Shown here piece by piece: positions 55,255 through 63,937 of a stretch of DNA of 64,000 nucleotides (positions are counted from its first letter, which is position 1; every line of letters begins with the position of its first letter). A program made the position numbers and the translations under genes. The notes beneath the pieces were generated by a model that was not told the DNA's origin, searched no databases, and saw nothing but the letters and a program-made list of their open reading frames with translations. Source of the DNA: Modestobacter sp. Leaf380 (GTDB lineage Bacteria > Actinomycetota > Actinomycetes > Mycobacteriales > Geodermatophilaceae); NCBI RefSeq assembly GCF_001424485.1, contig NZ_LMQC01000024.1, forward strand, positions 99,477 to 163,476, in the 5' to 3' direction.

Positions 55255-55335
55255 TCAGCGACCCGGACACAGCGCGCTGGCGACACGGAGCAGGTCCACG
55301 GCGGACCTCCGGTGCAGCTCGAGCGAGTACGTCAC
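55255..55335 (-). CDS. 26-aa leader peptide of the sulfur operon
   Basis: This short gene reads VTYSLELHRRSAVDLLRVAS then ALCPGR and stop. The ending RxxVDLxRVASALCP is the hallmark of actinobacterial putative leader peptides found before sulfur and cysteine genes. GTG 55335 lies 6 nt after a TCTGAT -10 box, so it is probably leaderless. Its Cys codon (TGT, residue 23) is 4 codons from the stop, fitting cysteine-responsive ribosome stalling. The cysteine dioxygenase start is 75 bp beyond the stop. Its regulatory effect is inferred. Confidence 0.75.
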   Translation of the reverse strand: MTYSLELHRRSAVDLLRVASALCPGR

Positions 55336-55341
55336 CGGGAG

Positions 55342-55388
55342 ATCAGACCACTCGGCCCGGCCCCCCGTCAACAATCCCGATCGGATTG
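55342..55388 (-). promoter_or_regulatory. Promoter and operator of the leader-CDO-rhodanese unit
   Basis: On the minus strand TTGACG (55371-55366) is 18 bp from TCTGAT (55347-55342). The inverted repeat CAATCC-CGATC-GGATTG (55372-55388) touches the -35 and could bind an Rrf2- or other sulfur regulator. Confidence 0.6.
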
Positions 55389-55394
55389 GTGTAC

Positions 55395-56609
55395 TTAGCG
55401 TGCGAGCGCCGGTTCCCCGGTGTGCTCGGCGGGGACGACGAGCAGCCGCTGGAACACACCGACGGCCACCGCGGCCACGGCCGCGGCGACTGTCGAGACC
55501 AGGAACGAGTGGTTCGCCCCGGACACGTCGACCACCTTGCCGGCTGCCGAGGCACCCACCGCGACGCCGAGGGCCAGGGCGGTGCCGATCCAGGTGAAGG
55601 CCTCGGTGACGCAGATCCGTGGCACCAGCACCTCGGCGAGGGTGAAGGCGCTGATCAGCGACGGCGAGACCGCCACCCCGGCCAGCAGCACGAAGGGCAC
55701 CAGCAGCCACAGGTCGGTCACGACCACCAGCGGCAGGCTGAGCAGGACGAACCCGACGAGGACCACGAGCAGGCGACGCCGCACCGGGGCGCGGAACCGC
55801 ATGGTGCCCCAGCCGATGCCCGAGGCCATCGACCCCAGCGCCAGCGCCGCGATCAGCACCCCGGACAGCGACTTGGCGCCGACCTCGTCGGCGAAGGCCA
55901 CCAGCGCGATCTCCAGGCTGCCCAGCACCGTCCCGACGGCCAGGCCGACGACGAAGAGCACCCGCAGGCCCGCCGTCCGCATCGCGGAGGGGCCCTGCCG
56001 GCTGGCGAACCCGTGCGCCGGCGGCTCGGTGCGGCCCTGTGCGGCGAAGGCCAGGCTGCCCACCACGGCCAGGCTGAAGGCGGTGACGACGCCGGAGGTG
56101 GTGTGACCCGTGGTGGACAGGAAGGTGACCAGCACCGGGCCGACGATGAAGACGAACTCGTCGACCACCGACTCCATCGCCAGCGCCGTGGGCAGCCGGG
56201 GTGTGCCGCGCAGCAGGTGGGTCCACCGCACCCGGATCATCGAGCCGACCGGGGGGATGCAGGCGCCGGCGACCGCGGCCGAGGCGAAGACCACCCACAG
56301 CGGCCAGCCCTCCCGCACGGAGAACAGGAACACGAACCCGGCCAGCACGAAGGCCAGCAGCACCGGCAGCAGCACCCGCCGCTGGCCCAGGGTGTCGGCC
56401 AGCCGGCCCAGCACCGGGCCGCTGACCGCCGTGGCCACCGCCCCCGCGGCGGCCACGCCACCGCCCAGGGCGTAGGAGCCGGTGTAGTCCTGCACCAGCA
56501 GCACGCTGCCCAGGCCGATCATCGACAGCGGCAGCCGCCCGACGAAGGCCGAGGCCACCATCGGCAGCGCGTGCGGCGTGCGCAGCACGTGCAGGTACGG
56601 GTTGGGCAC
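55395..56609 (-). CDS. MFS transporter
   Basis: This 404-aa permease has 12 transmembrane helices with the MFS motif A GRLADTLGQRRVLLPVLLA in loop 2-3 (about 68-86) and a second-half copy GASAAGKVVDVSG near 360. The conserved Pro/Arg block PPVGSMIRVRWTHLLRG (about 118-134) suggests a drug or sugar exporter of the YajR/arabinose-efflux type. The substrate is unknown. GTG start at 56609. It precedes the cysteine dioxygenase unit, but a promoter lies between them. Confidence 0.9.
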   Translation of the reverse strand: MPNPYLHVLRTPHALPMVASAFVGRLPLSMIGLGSVLLVQDYTGSYALGGGVAAAGAVATAVSGPVLGRLADTLGQRRVLLPVLLAFVLAGFVFLFSVREGWPLWVVFASAAVAGACIPPVGSMIRVRWTHLLRGTPRLPTALAMESVVDEFVFIVGPVLVTFLSTTGHTTSGVVTAFSLAVVGSLAFAAQGRTEPPAHGFASRQGPSAMRTAGLRVLFVVGLAVGTVLGSLEIALVAFADEVGAKSLSGVLIAALALGSMASGIGWGTMRFRAPVRRRLLVVLVGFVLLSLPLVVVTDLWLLVPFVLLAGVAVSPSLISAFTLAEVLVPRICVTEAFTWIGTALALGVAVGASAAGKVVDVSGANHSFLVSTVAAAVAAVAVGVFQRLLVVPAEHTGEPALAR

Positions 56610-56707
56610 GAGGGGAGGGCCTCCGGCGAGACGGTGGGTCGCGGACGGTGCGGCCCCGACGCTAACCGCCGGGTCCGCCCCGGGCTCGCAGGAGGGCCCG
56701 GACGGGG

Positions 56708-57208
56708 TCAGCCCTGCGGCGGGGACCAGGCCTGCGGCGTCGAGGTGGGGACGGCGGTGAAGCCGTCGTCGTCCCGGCCGTCGTCGCCCTTCTCCCGGCG
56801 CGGCCGGCGGCGACCCTGCGGGACCAACGCGAGGACGACGAGCAGCGCGCCCACGGCCAGCGGCACCCCGCCGGCGATGAGCAGGTCCGCCCCGTCGGGC
56901 ACCCGCTCGAAGGACAGGACGTCGACCACCCGTCGGGTCGATGCGGGGTCGACCCAGTCGAGGACGCCCACGGCCAGCAGCAGCAACCCACCGACGAGCG
57001 GCACCACCGGGGACAGCCGGCGCAGCGCGGCGACGAGGCCGAGCAGGAGGCCGCCGGCCATCACGAGGAGCAGGGGGGCGGTCCGCTCGCCGGTGTCGGC
57101 GGCGAGGGCCCCGACGAGCTGCGCGGCCCGGCCGGCACCCACGGCCACCAGGCTCGCCCCGACGACGGTGAGCACGATCCCGAGCAGCAGTCCCAGCACG
57201 TGCCTCAT
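56708..57208 (-). CDS. Uncharacterised four-helix membrane protein
   Basis: The 166-aa protein has hydrophobic helices at about 3-24, 45-62, 66-84 and 108-128, followed by a charged tail (RREKGDDGRDDDG). No known domain was recognised. It starts with ATG at 57208 and is leaderless, from TAGCGT and CGGGGC. It lies between the MFS gene and pckG, both on the same strand. Confidence 0.65.
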   Translation of the reverse strand: MRHVLGLLLGIVLTVVGASLVAVGAGRAAQLVGALAADTGERTAPLLLVMAGGLLLGLVAALRRLSPVVPLVGGLLLLAVGVLDWVDPASTRRVVDVLSFERVPDGADLLIAGGVPLAVGALLVVLALVPQGRRRPRREKGDDGRDDDGFTAVPTSTPQAWSPPQG

Positions 57209-57214
57209 GCCCCG

Positions 57215-57220
57215 ACGCTA
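57215..57220 (-). promoter_or_regulatory. -10 box TAGCGT of a leaderless gene
   Basis: TAGCGT, spacer CGGGGC and ATG, the same string as before the 44882 gene. Confidence 0.5.
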
Positions 57221-57253
57221 ACCCGGCGCGGGGTCACCGCCCGGGACGCGCGC

Positions 57254-57295
57254 GGGCCCCGCCGCACCGTCGACGCTGACGGTGCGGCGGGGCCC
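57254..57295 (-). terminator. pckG terminator, perfect 18-bp stem
   Basis: GGGCCCCGCCGCACCGTC pairs perfectly with its complement around the 6-nt loop GACGCT, 33 bp after the pckG stop. Confidence 0.9.
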
Positions 57296-57328
57296 CACGG
57301 GAGGACGACGCTGTCCTCCGGACCTCGC

Positions 57329-59182
57329 TCAGGCGAGGCGGCTCTTGAGGATCTCCAGCTCGTCCCACATGGTGGTGGGGAGCTTGTCGCCGAAGCGCTC
57401 GAACCACTCGGTGATCTGCGGGATCTCCTCGCGCCACTCCTCGGTGCGCACGGCGAGCGCGGCCTCGACCTGGTCGGCGGTCATGCCCAGGCCCGAGACG
57501 TCGAGCGACTCGGCGGTGGGCACGTGGCCGACCGGGGTCTCGACGGCGGCCGCGGTGCCCTCCAGGCGCTCGACGACCCACTTGAGCACCCGCGAGTTCT
57601 CCCCGAAGCCCGGCCACAGGAAGCCGCCGTCGGCGTCCCGGCGGAACCAGTTGACGTAGAAGACCGAGGGCAGCTTGGCGGCGTCGGCGGACTTGCCGGT
57701 CTCGACCCAGTGGTTGAAGTAGTCACCGGCGTTGTAGCCGATGAAGGGCAGCATCGCGAAGGGGTCGCGGCGGATGACGCCGACCGCACCGGTGGCCGCG
57801 GCGGTGGTCTCCGAGGACAGCGTGGCCCCCATGAAGACGCCGTGGTTCCAGTCCCGCGCCTGGCTGACCAGCGGGATCGTGGTCTTGCGGCGACCGCCGA
57901 AGAGGATGGCCGAGATCGGCACGCCCTTCGGGTCGTCCCACTCCGGCGCCAGGATGGGGCACTGGGTGATCGGGGTGCAGAACCGGCTGTTGGGGTGGCT
58001 GCTGGGCTCGGTGGACTCCGGCGTCCAGTCCCGGCCCTTCCAGTCCCGCAGGTGGGCCGGGGGCTCCTCGGTCATGCCCTCCCACCAGACGTCGCCGTCG
58101 TCGGTGAGGGCGACGTTGGTGAAGACCGAGTTGCCCTGCTCGATGGTGCGCATGGCGTTGGGGTTGGTGTCCCAGCCGGTGCCGGGCGCGACGCCGAAGA
58201 GGCCGAACTCGGGGTTGAGGGCGTAGAGCCGGCCGTCCTCACCGAAGCGCATCCAGGCGATGTCGTCGCCGAGGGTCTCGACCTCCCAGCCCGGGATGGT
58301 GGGCTCGAGCATCGCCAGGTTGGTCTTGCCACAGGCGCTGGGGAACGCGGCGGCGATGTAGTGCACCGCGCCCTCGGGGTTGGTCAGCTTGAGGATCAGC
58401 ATGTGCTCGGCCAGCCAGCCCTCGTCGCGGGCCATCACCGAGGCGATGCGCAGCGAGTAGCACTTCTTGCCCAGCAGGGCGTTGCCGCCGTAACCCGAGC
58501 CGTAGGACCAGATGGTCCGCTCCTCGGGGAACTGCACGATGTACTTGGTGTCGCTGCAGGGCCACGGGACGTCGGCCTGGCCCTCGGCCAGCGGGGCACC
58601 CAGGGAGTGCAGCGCGGGCACGAAGGGCCGGTCGGTGCCCATGGCCTCCAGGGCGGCGCTGCCGATCCGGGCCATGACCCGCATGGAGACCACGACGTAC
58701 TCGGAGTCGGTCAGCTCGACGCCGAACATCGGCGACTCGGCCTCGATCGGGCCCATGCAGAAGGGGATGACGTACATCGTCCGGCCGCGCATGCACCCGC
58801 GGTACAGCTCGGTCATGACGGCCTTCATCTCGGCCGGTTCCATCCAGTTGTTGGTGGGACCGGCGTCGGCCTCGTCGACCGAGCAGATGTAGGTGCGGTC
58901 CTCGACCCGGGCGACGTCGCTGGGGTCGGACTGGGCCAGGAAGGAGTTCGGCTTGGCCGCCAGCCGGGTGAAGGTGCCGGCGGCCTCCAGCTGCTCGGTG
59001 AGCCGGGTCCACTCCTCGTCGCTGCCGTCCACCCACACCACTCGGTCCGGAGTCGTCAGCTCGGCCGTCTCCGCCACCCAGGCGAGCAGTCGTGCGTGGG
59101 TGGTGGGGGCGTTCTCCAGACCGGGGGTGGCCACGGACGTCACAGGCGTCTCCAAACTCGTGGACGCCGGTGCGGCTGTCAC
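57329..59182 (-). CDS. pckG: Phosphoenolpyruvate carboxykinase (GTP)
   Basis: This 617-aa cytosolic enzyme makes PEP from oxaloacetate with GTP and is the key step of gluconeogenesis. The nucleotide P-loop with hyper-reactive C284 is [15 protein letters not shown] (278-292). Other hallmarks are [23 protein letters not shown] and [16 protein letters not shown]. Length and motifs are those of actinobacterial GTP-type enzymes. GTG 59182 has no Shine-Dalgarno. It is divergent from an Old Yellow Enzyme gene across 206 bp with several AGACGTCT motifs. Confidence 0.96.
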   Translation of the reverse strand: MTAAPASTSLETPVTSVATPGLENAPTTHARLLAWVAETAELTTPDRVVWVDGSDEEWTRLTEQLEAAGTFTRLAAKPNSFLAQSDPSDVARVEDRTYICSVDEADAGPTNNWMEPAEMKAVMTELYRGCMRGRTMYVIPFCMGPIEAESPMFGVELTDSEYVVVSMRVMARIGSAALEAMGTDRPFVPALHSLGAPLAEGQADVPWPCSDTKYIVQFPEERTIWSYGSGYGGNALLGKKCYSLRIASVMARDEGWLAEHMLILKLTNPEGAVHYIAAAFPSACGKTNLAMLEPTIPGWEVETLGDDIAWMRFGEDGRLYALNPEFGLFGVAPGTGWDTNPNAMRTIEQGNSVFTNVALTDDGDVWWEGMTEEPPAHLRDWKGRDWTPESTEPSSHPNSRFCTPITQCPILAPEWDDPKGVPISAILFGGRRKTTIPLVSQARDWNHGVFMGATLSSETTAAATGAVGVIRRDPFAMLPFIGYNAGDYFNHWVETGKSADAAKLPSVFYVNWFRRDADGGFLWPGFGENSRVLKWVVERLEGTAAAVETPVGHVPTAESLDVSGLGMTADQVEAALAVRTEEWREEIPQITEWFERFGDKLPTTMWDELEILKSRLA

Positions 59183-59292
59183 ACCGGCGCTGGTGCGGTA
59201 CCTCGGACGCCGTCCGGGAGGGCTCCCCGGCAGCGCGATCTCGGAAGGCTAGCGCTGGGGAGGGGCCTGCGGCAGGGTCAGTGACGAGACGT

Positions 59293-59346
59293 ACAAGACG
59301 TCTTGTCCAGGGGGGTAGACGTCTGCGACGTCTCTCGCCCCTGGAC
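59293..59346. promoter_or_regulatory. AGACGTCT motif cluster between pckG and the OYE gene
   Basis: ACAAGACGTCTTGT (59293-59306) is a perfect 14-bp palindrome. GTCCAGGGG/CCCCTGGAC (59305-59346) encloses two further GACGTCT copies. Three GACGTCT units over about 40 bp upstream of both genes suggest cooperative operator binding. Confidence 0.6.
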
Positions 59347-59388
59347 GGGCCGGGAAGCACCTCTGGGACCACCGGGTTGACCCCGGAC

Positions 59389-60552
59389 GTGACCCCTCCC
59401 GCTCTCTTCACCCCCCTCACCCTGCGCGGTGTGACCCTGCCCAACCGGCTCGTGGTCGCCCCGATGTGCCAGTACTCCGTCACCGAGGGCGTCGTCGGCG
59501 ACTACCACCTGGCCCACCTGGGCCGGTTCGCCCTCGGCGGCTTCGGCACCGTCCTGGTGGAGGCCACCGCGGTCACCCGCGACGGCCGGATCAGCCACGG
59601 CGACGTCGGCCTCTGGGACGACGGCCAGGTCGAGGGACTGGCCCGGGTGGTCTCCTTCCTGCACTCCCAGGGCACCGTCGCCGGGGTCCAGCTGGCGCAC
59701 GCCGGCGGCAAGGCCTCCACCCACCGCCCCTGGGACGGCGAGGGCCCGGTCACCCCGGACACCGCCCGGCCCGGTGAGGACCCCTGGCCGACGGTGTCGG
59801 CGAGCGACGTCCCGCTGGGCGAGGGCTGGCCGCAGCCGCACGCGCTGGGCACCGACGAGCTGGCCGCCCTCGTCGCGGACTGGGTGGCCGCCACCCGGCG
59901 GGCGGAGCGGGCCGGCTTCGACGTCGTCGAGGTGCACGCCGCGCACGGCTACCTGCTCAACCAGTTCCTCTCCCCGCTGACCAACACCCGCACCGACGCC
60001 TACGGCGGCTCGCCGGCGGCCCGGATGCGGTTCCCGCTGGAGGTGGTGGCCGCGGTGCGCGCCGCGTGGCCCGCGGACAGGCCGCTGCTGGTCCGGGTCT
60101 CCGCCGTCGACGGTGCGGCCGACGGGACGACGCTGGAGGAGACCGTCGCCTTCGCCCGCGAGCTGGCCGCCCTCGGCGTGGACGCCGTGGACACCTCCGG
60201 TGGCGGCATCGGCGGGGGCTGGGCGCACCCGATCGGCTACGGCTACCAGGTGCCGGCGGCCGCCGCGGTCAAGGCGGGCAGCGGGCTGCCCACGATGGCG
60301 GTCGGCCTGCTCACCGAGCCGGCCCAGGCCGAGGCCGTGCTGGCCACCGGGCAGGCCGACCTGGTCGCACTGGCCCGGGCCGCGCAGGACGACCCCAACT
60401 GGCCGCTGCACGCCGCCCGCGAGCTGACCGGCTCCTACGACGCCTGGCCGGTGCAGTCCGGGCCGCGGCTGGCCTCCCGGGACAGGCTGCTGACCTCGAT
60501 CGACCCGTGGACCGGCCCCGACCCGGTCCAGCTCGCCCCGCCGCGCACCTGA
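59389..60552 (+). CDS. NADH:flavin oxidoreductase (Old Yellow Enzyme family)
   Basis: The 387-aa FMN enzyme has the YqjM-like pattern LPNRLVVAPMCQYSVTEG (Cys flavin modulator), AGVQLAHAGGKAS (His/Asn-type pair region), VVEVHAAHGYLLNQFLSPLTN (substrate and FMN site) and DTSGGGIGGGWAHP. It reduces activated C=C bonds with NAD(P)H; physiological substrate unknown. GTG 59389 is the last start before the domain; further upstream the frame is promoter sequence. Divergent from pckG. Confidence 0.92.
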   Translation: MTPPALFTPLTLRGVTLPNRLVVAPMCQYSVTEGVVGDYHLAHLGRFALGGFGTVLVEATAVTRDGRISHGDVGLWDDGQVEGLARVVSFLHSQGTVAGVQLAHAGGKASTHRPWDGEGPVTPDTARPGEDPWPTVSASDVPLGEGWPQPHALGTDELAALVADWVAATRRAERAGFDVVEVHAAHGYLLNQFLSPLTNTRTDAYGGSPAARMRFPLEVVAAVRAAWPADRPLLVRVSAVDGAADGTTLEETVAFARELAALGVDAVDTSGGGIGGGWAHPIGYGYQVPAAAAVKAGSGLPTMAVGLLTEPAQAEAVLATGQADLVALARAAQDDPNWPLHAARELTGSYDAWPVQSGPRLASRDRLLTSIDPWTGPDPVQLAPPRT

Positions 60553-60564
60553 CCACGCCCGGCG

Positions 60565-61044
60565 TCAGGACCGGCGGGACGAGGCGGCGAGGAAGTCGTC
60601 CCAGCCGGGCGCCGGCGGGCCGCCGGTGAGCACCGCGTCCAGCCGGGTCAGGTACCACTGCCAGCCCAGCGCGACGTCCGTCCCGTCGGTGCCGGGCGGC
60701 AGCAGCTGCCCGAGCACCAGCGCGGTGCCGCCGTCGGCCTCGGTCAGGTCGAGCTCGACCTGCCAGCCGGCATCGCCCGGCTGCACCCAGCGGACCACCA
60801 GCCGCTCGGGCCGGGCGCACTCCACCACGGTCAGCGGGTCGCCGGTCGCGCCGTCCTCGGCGGTCATGGTGAACGTCCCGCTGCCAGTGGCGCGGCGCTC
60901 GCCGTCGTACCGCCCGATCCAGCGGGCCAGCGGCTCCGGCTCGGTGAGGGCGGCCCAGACCCGCTCGGGGGGCAGCGACCAGTGCCGGGTGACCCGCACC
61001 CGCACGCCGTCGTCCTCGGTGGTGACCGTGCCGGGCTCGCTCAT
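60565..61044 (-). CDS. SRPBCC/AHSA1 domain protein
   Basis: This 159-aa single START-like domain has the AHSA1 pattern RVTRHWSLPPERVWAALTEPEPLARWIG (13-40), a GSGTFTMTAEDGATGDPLTV strand pair and the C-terminal long helix GWQWYLTRLDAVLTGG. Such proteins bind small hydrophobic ligands; the ligand is unknown. The ATG at 61044 has GAGGAG 7 nt upstream. It converges on the OYE gene with 12 bp between the stops. Confidence 0.9.
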   Translation of the reverse strand: MSEPGTVTTEDDGVRVRVTRHWSLPPERVWAALTEPEPLARWIGRYDGERRATGSGTFTMTAEDGATGDPLTVVECARPERLVVRWVQPGDAGWQVELDLTEADGGTALVLGQLLPPGTDGTDVALGWQWYLTRLDAVLTGGPPAPGWDDFLAASSRRS

Positions 61045-61137
61045 CGTGGCCTCCTCGCGCCAGCGGCGAGCCTGGCGCAGCCGGGTCGCGCTGTCGAGGA
61101 CCGGTTCGGACGACGCCCGCCGGGGCACGGCACCGGC

Positions 61138-61332
61138 ATGACCGTCACCGATCCCGACGTCCCCGACCCGTTGCACGACCCCCGCACCACCCAGGCCGAC
61201 CCCGGCGCGCTGGGCCAGGGCGCCGACCTGGCCTCCACCGAGGACGACGAGCTGACCGCCGGCGACGACGAGCTGGCCGACGCCGACCCGGCCGGCGAGC
61301 CCGACGAGCAGCTCACCGAGCAGTCCCCCTGA
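61138..61332 (+). CDS. Small acidic, probably disordered protein
   Basis: The 64-aa product opens MTVTDPDVPDPLHDP and is then mostly Asp, Glu, Ala and Thr (DDELTAGDDELADADPAGEP), ending QLTEQSP. It has no Cys or hydrophobic core. It matches in type the small genes at 1840-2073 and 2110-2286, and the EDDELTAG-D-DELAD segment is a short internal duplication. Function unknown. A hairpin at 61361-61401 follows the gene. Confidence 0.55.
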   Translation: MTVTDPDVPDPLHDPRTTQADPGALGQGADLASTEDDELTAGDDELADADPAGEPDEQLTEQSP

Positions 61333-61360
61333 CCGTGCACTCGCGCTGACCGCGCACGGA

Positions 61361-61401
61361 GACGGGGACGCCGGAGGCCGGCTGGGCCGACCGGCCCCGT
61401 C
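61361..61401. terminator. Bidirectional terminator candidate
   Basis: GACGGGG and CCCCGTC, with CCGG/CCGG inside, pair between the convergent acidic-protein (+) and hydrolase (-) genes. The stem is broken by small internal loops. Confidence 0.5.
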
Positions 61402-61404
61402 CCC

Positions 61405-62181
61405 TCAGCGGGGCGGGGCCACCCGGCCGGCCAGCGCGGTGAGCGCATCGGCGACGTCGGCCGGGGACTCCAGCGCGGTGAGGTGGCCCGACCCGGGCAC
61501 GACCACGACGGCTGCGTCGGGCCGGACGGCCCGCAGCTGCGCCAGCCGCTCCGCCGGTGGCGTCGGGGTGTCGTGCTCCCCGGCGAGCAGCAGCACCGGC
61601 CCGGGGTACCCGCGCAGCGCCTCGGTGGTGTCCGGCCGGTCGGCCAGCGCCCGGCACACCCACGCGACCTCCGCGGGGTCGCGGGACTCGACCATCTGCC
61701 GCACCCGCCCCGCCAGCTCCGGTCCGGCGTGCGGCCCCAGGCCGTCGGCGACCGAGTCCAGCACGGCACCGATGCCCAGCGCGCCCTCGAGCTGGCGGGC
61801 GGTCTCCCGGCGGGCATCGGGCTCGTCGGGCGGGCCGACCTCGGTGGTGGTGTCGCACAGCGCCAGCGCGGCCACCCGGTCCGGCGCCCGACCGGCCAGC
61901 ATCGCGGCGACGTAGCCACCGGTGGACAGCCCGGCCACGACCGCACGGTCCACCCCGAGGGAGTCCAGCAGCGCGAGCACCCCGTCGACGGCGACGTGCA
62001 GCGAGGGCTCCCCCGCCGTCGGTGAGCCCAGGCCGGGCAGGTCGACCGCGATCGGCCGCAGCGTGTCCGGTAGCAGGGCGGCGACGTCGTCCCAGAGGCG
62101 GTGGTCGAGCGGGAAGGCGGGCAGCAGGACGACGGGCAGCCCGTCGCCCCCTCGGTCGACGGCGCGCAGCGGGGTGGTCAC
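61405..62181 (-). CDS. Alpha/beta hydrolase
   Basis: This 258-aa cytosolic alpha/beta hydrolase has the oxyanion loop LLPAFPLDHRLWDDVAAL, the nucleophile elbow VVAGLSTGGYVAAMLAG (Ser in GLSTG), the acid in LLLAGEHDTPTPPAERL and the His in VVPGSGHLTALESPADV. It resembles haloperoxidase-like and 3-oxoadipate enol-lactonase-like members; the substrate is not inferable. GTG start at 62181. No clear operon partner. Confidence 0.88.
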   Translation of the reverse strand: MTTPLRAVDRGGDGLPVVLLPAFPLDHRLWDDVAALLPDTLRPIAVDLPGLGSPTAGEPSLHVAVDGVLALLDSLGVDRAVVAGLSTGGYVAAMLAGRAPDRVAALALCDTTTEVGPPDEPDARRETARQLEGALGIGAVLDSVADGLGPHAGPELAGRVRQMVESRDPAEVAWVCRALADRPDTTEALRGYPGPVLLLAGEHDTPTPPAERLAQLRAVRPDAAVVVVPGSGHLTALESPADVADALTALAGRVAPPR

Positions 62182-62242
62182 CTGGGCCCCCTACCCGCGC
62201 AGGACCGCTGGACGCGCCCGTCGACGAGGTCGCCGACGGCCC

Positions 62243-62878
62243 TCAGAACCGGTGGCCGCCGAAGCGGTAGCGGTTCCGGACGGTCACCGAGCCCATGCCG
62301 GCCTTGCCGTGCACCCGGAAGTGCGGCATCCCGGGCTGGGGCAGGGAGGAGACCTTGCAGGTCACGCTGCCCATCCCGGCGTTGACCCCGTCGACGTCGG
62401 CGGAGGCGCCGTCGGGCACCAGGATGCGGGCCGACCCGGCACCGAGCTGCACCTCGATGTCGACGACGGCGTGCGGCACCTCGGTGTCGCAGAAGTCGAG
62501 CACCACGGTGCCCATCGTGCTGTGCACCCGCAGCCGGGGCGGGACCGCCCAGCGGCCCTTGCGCTTGATGTCCCCGACCCCGCTGCGCAGCACGACAGGG
62601 GCGTCCGCGGAGACCGGGACGCCCGGGTGCGCGACGACGGGCGGGTGCCACGCCGACGCCGGCACGGGCGGGCCGACCACCCCGGGCGGACCGGGCACCG
62701 GGGGCAGGTCGGCCAGCGGGGGGACCAGCTCGTCGGCGTACCGGGCGGCGTAGACCACGCCCAGCCGCTCGTCGAGCTCGAGCATGGTGATCCGACCCTC
62801 GGCCATCGCCGTCTGGAGCCGCTGGGCGGCGCGCTCCCGGTCGGCGTCGGAGATGCGCACACCGCGGCTGCCGTCCAC
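62243..62878 (-). CDS. DUF1707 protein with cell-wall-stress-type C-terminal domain
   Basis: The 211-aa protein has an intact DUF1707 box (RISDADRERAAQRLQTAMA, then ITMLELDERL, about 8-37), a Pro-rich linker (60-95), and a beta-rich domain (about 100-210) with GDIKRKGRWAVPPRLRVH and MGSVTVRNRYRFGGHRF. The latter resembles the DUF2154/LiaF-type cell-wall-stress domain. No membrane segment. GTG 62878 is leaderless from TAGGGT 7 nt upstream (62886-62891). Divergent from the nitronate monooxygenase gene. Confidence 0.8.
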   Translation of the reverse strand: MDGSRGVRISDADRERAAQRLQTAMAEGRITMLELDERLGVVYAARYADELVPPLADLPPVPGPPGVVGPPVPASAWHPPVVAHPGVPVSADAPVVLRSGVGDIKRKGRWAVPPRLRVHSTMGTVVLDFCDTEVPHAVVDIEVQLGAGSARILVPDGASADVDGVNAGMGSVTCKVSSLPQPGMPHFRVHGKAGMGSVTVRNRYRFGGHRF

Positions 62879-62885
62879 CCGCCCG

Positions 62886-62891
62886 ACCCTA
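62886..62891 (-). promoter_or_regulatory. -10 box TAGGGT of leaderless DUF1707 gene
   Basis: On the minus strand TAGGGT ends 7 nt before the GTG at 62878. Confidence 0.5.
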
Positions 62892-62930
62892 GCGACAGCG
62901 GGCCGCGGTCCGGCGGGGCACGCTGGACCC

Positions 62931-63893
62931 GTGATCCGCACCCCGCTCACCCGTTGGTTCGACCTCGACGTCCCCGTGTTCGGCGCCCCGATGGCCGGGG
63001 TGGCCGGCGGCGAGCTGGCCCGCGCGGTGTCCCTGGGGGGCGGGCTGGGGATGATCGGCGTGGGCCCGTCGACCCCGGCGGACTGGATCACCGAGCAGGC
63101 CCGGCTGCCCGAGGAGTCCGACGTGTCCTTCGGGATCGGGCTGATGGCGTGGGTGCTGGCCGACCGGCCCGACCAGCTGGCCGCGGCGATCGCCGCGCAG
63201 CCCGCGATGGTGTCGGTGTCCTTCGGGGACCCCTCCCCCTTCGTCGGCCCGCTGCACGACGCCGGGATCGCCGTCGCCACCTCGGTGCACACGCTGGCCG
63301 ACGTCGACCGGGCGGTGGACGCCGGCGCCGACGTGCTCGTCGCGCAGGGCACCGAGGCCGGCGGCCACACCGGCCACCGGGCCACCCTGCCGCTGCTGGT
63401 GGACGTGCTGGCCAGCACCGACCGGCCGGTGCTGGCCGCCGGCGGGATCGCGACCGGCGCGGCACTGGCCGCGGTGCTGGTCGCCGGTGCCGCGGGCGCC
63501 TGGGTCGGCACCGCGCTACTGGCCTCCCCGGAGGGCACCGGCACCGACGCCACCCGGGCCCGGGTGCGCGCCGCGGGCGGCGAGGACACCGTGCTGACCA
63601 GCGTCTTCGACATCGCCCAGGGCCTGGACTGGCCCTCCCGCTACCCCGGCCGGGCGCTGGCCAACGACGTCACCCGGGCCTGGCACGGCCGCGAGGACGA
63701 GCTGCGCGGGGACGCCGCGACCGCGCAGCGCGTGCGGACCGCCCGGACCACCGGCGACCTCAGCGCGGCACCGGTCTACGCCGGCGAGGCGGTCGGGCAG
63801 GTGGTCGACGAGCGGTCCGCGACCGACGTCGTCCGCCGGCTCGCCGCGGACGCCGAGGTCGCGCTGCAGCGCGCGGCGAAGCTGGCCCGCTGA
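62931..63893 (+). CDS. Nitronate monooxygenase
   Basis: This 320-aa FMN TIM-barrel enzyme of the NMO family (PF03060) has the N-terminal FGAPMAGVAGGELARAVSLGG and GLGMIGVG, and the family signature VAQGTEAGGHTGHRATLPLL with the catalytic-type His. AAGGIATGAALAAVLVAGAAGAWVGTA completes the FMN phosphate site. It oxidises propionate 3-nitronate or similar nitronates, or is a related FMN oxidoreductase. GTG 62931; only 52 bp separate it from the divergent DUF1707 gene. Confidence 0.9.
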   Translation: MIRTPLTRWFDLDVPVFGAPMAGVAGGELARAVSLGGGLGMIGVGPSTPADWITEQARLPEESDVSFGIGLMAWVLADRPDQLAAAIAAQPAMVSVSFGDPSPFVGPLHDAGIAVATSVHTLADVDRAVDAGADVLVAQGTEAGGHTGHRATLPLLVDVLASTDRPVLAAGGIATGAALAAVLVAGAAGAWVGTALLASPEGTGTDATRARVRAAGGEDTVLTSVFDIAQGLDWPSRYPGRALANDVTRAWHGREDELRGDAATAQRVRTARTTGDLSAAPVYAGEAVGQVVDERSATDVVRRLAADAEVALQRAAKLAR

Positions 63894-63937
63894 CAGTGAG
63901 GATGGGGGCGGCGTCATCGGGGGTCGTCTGACCCGGT

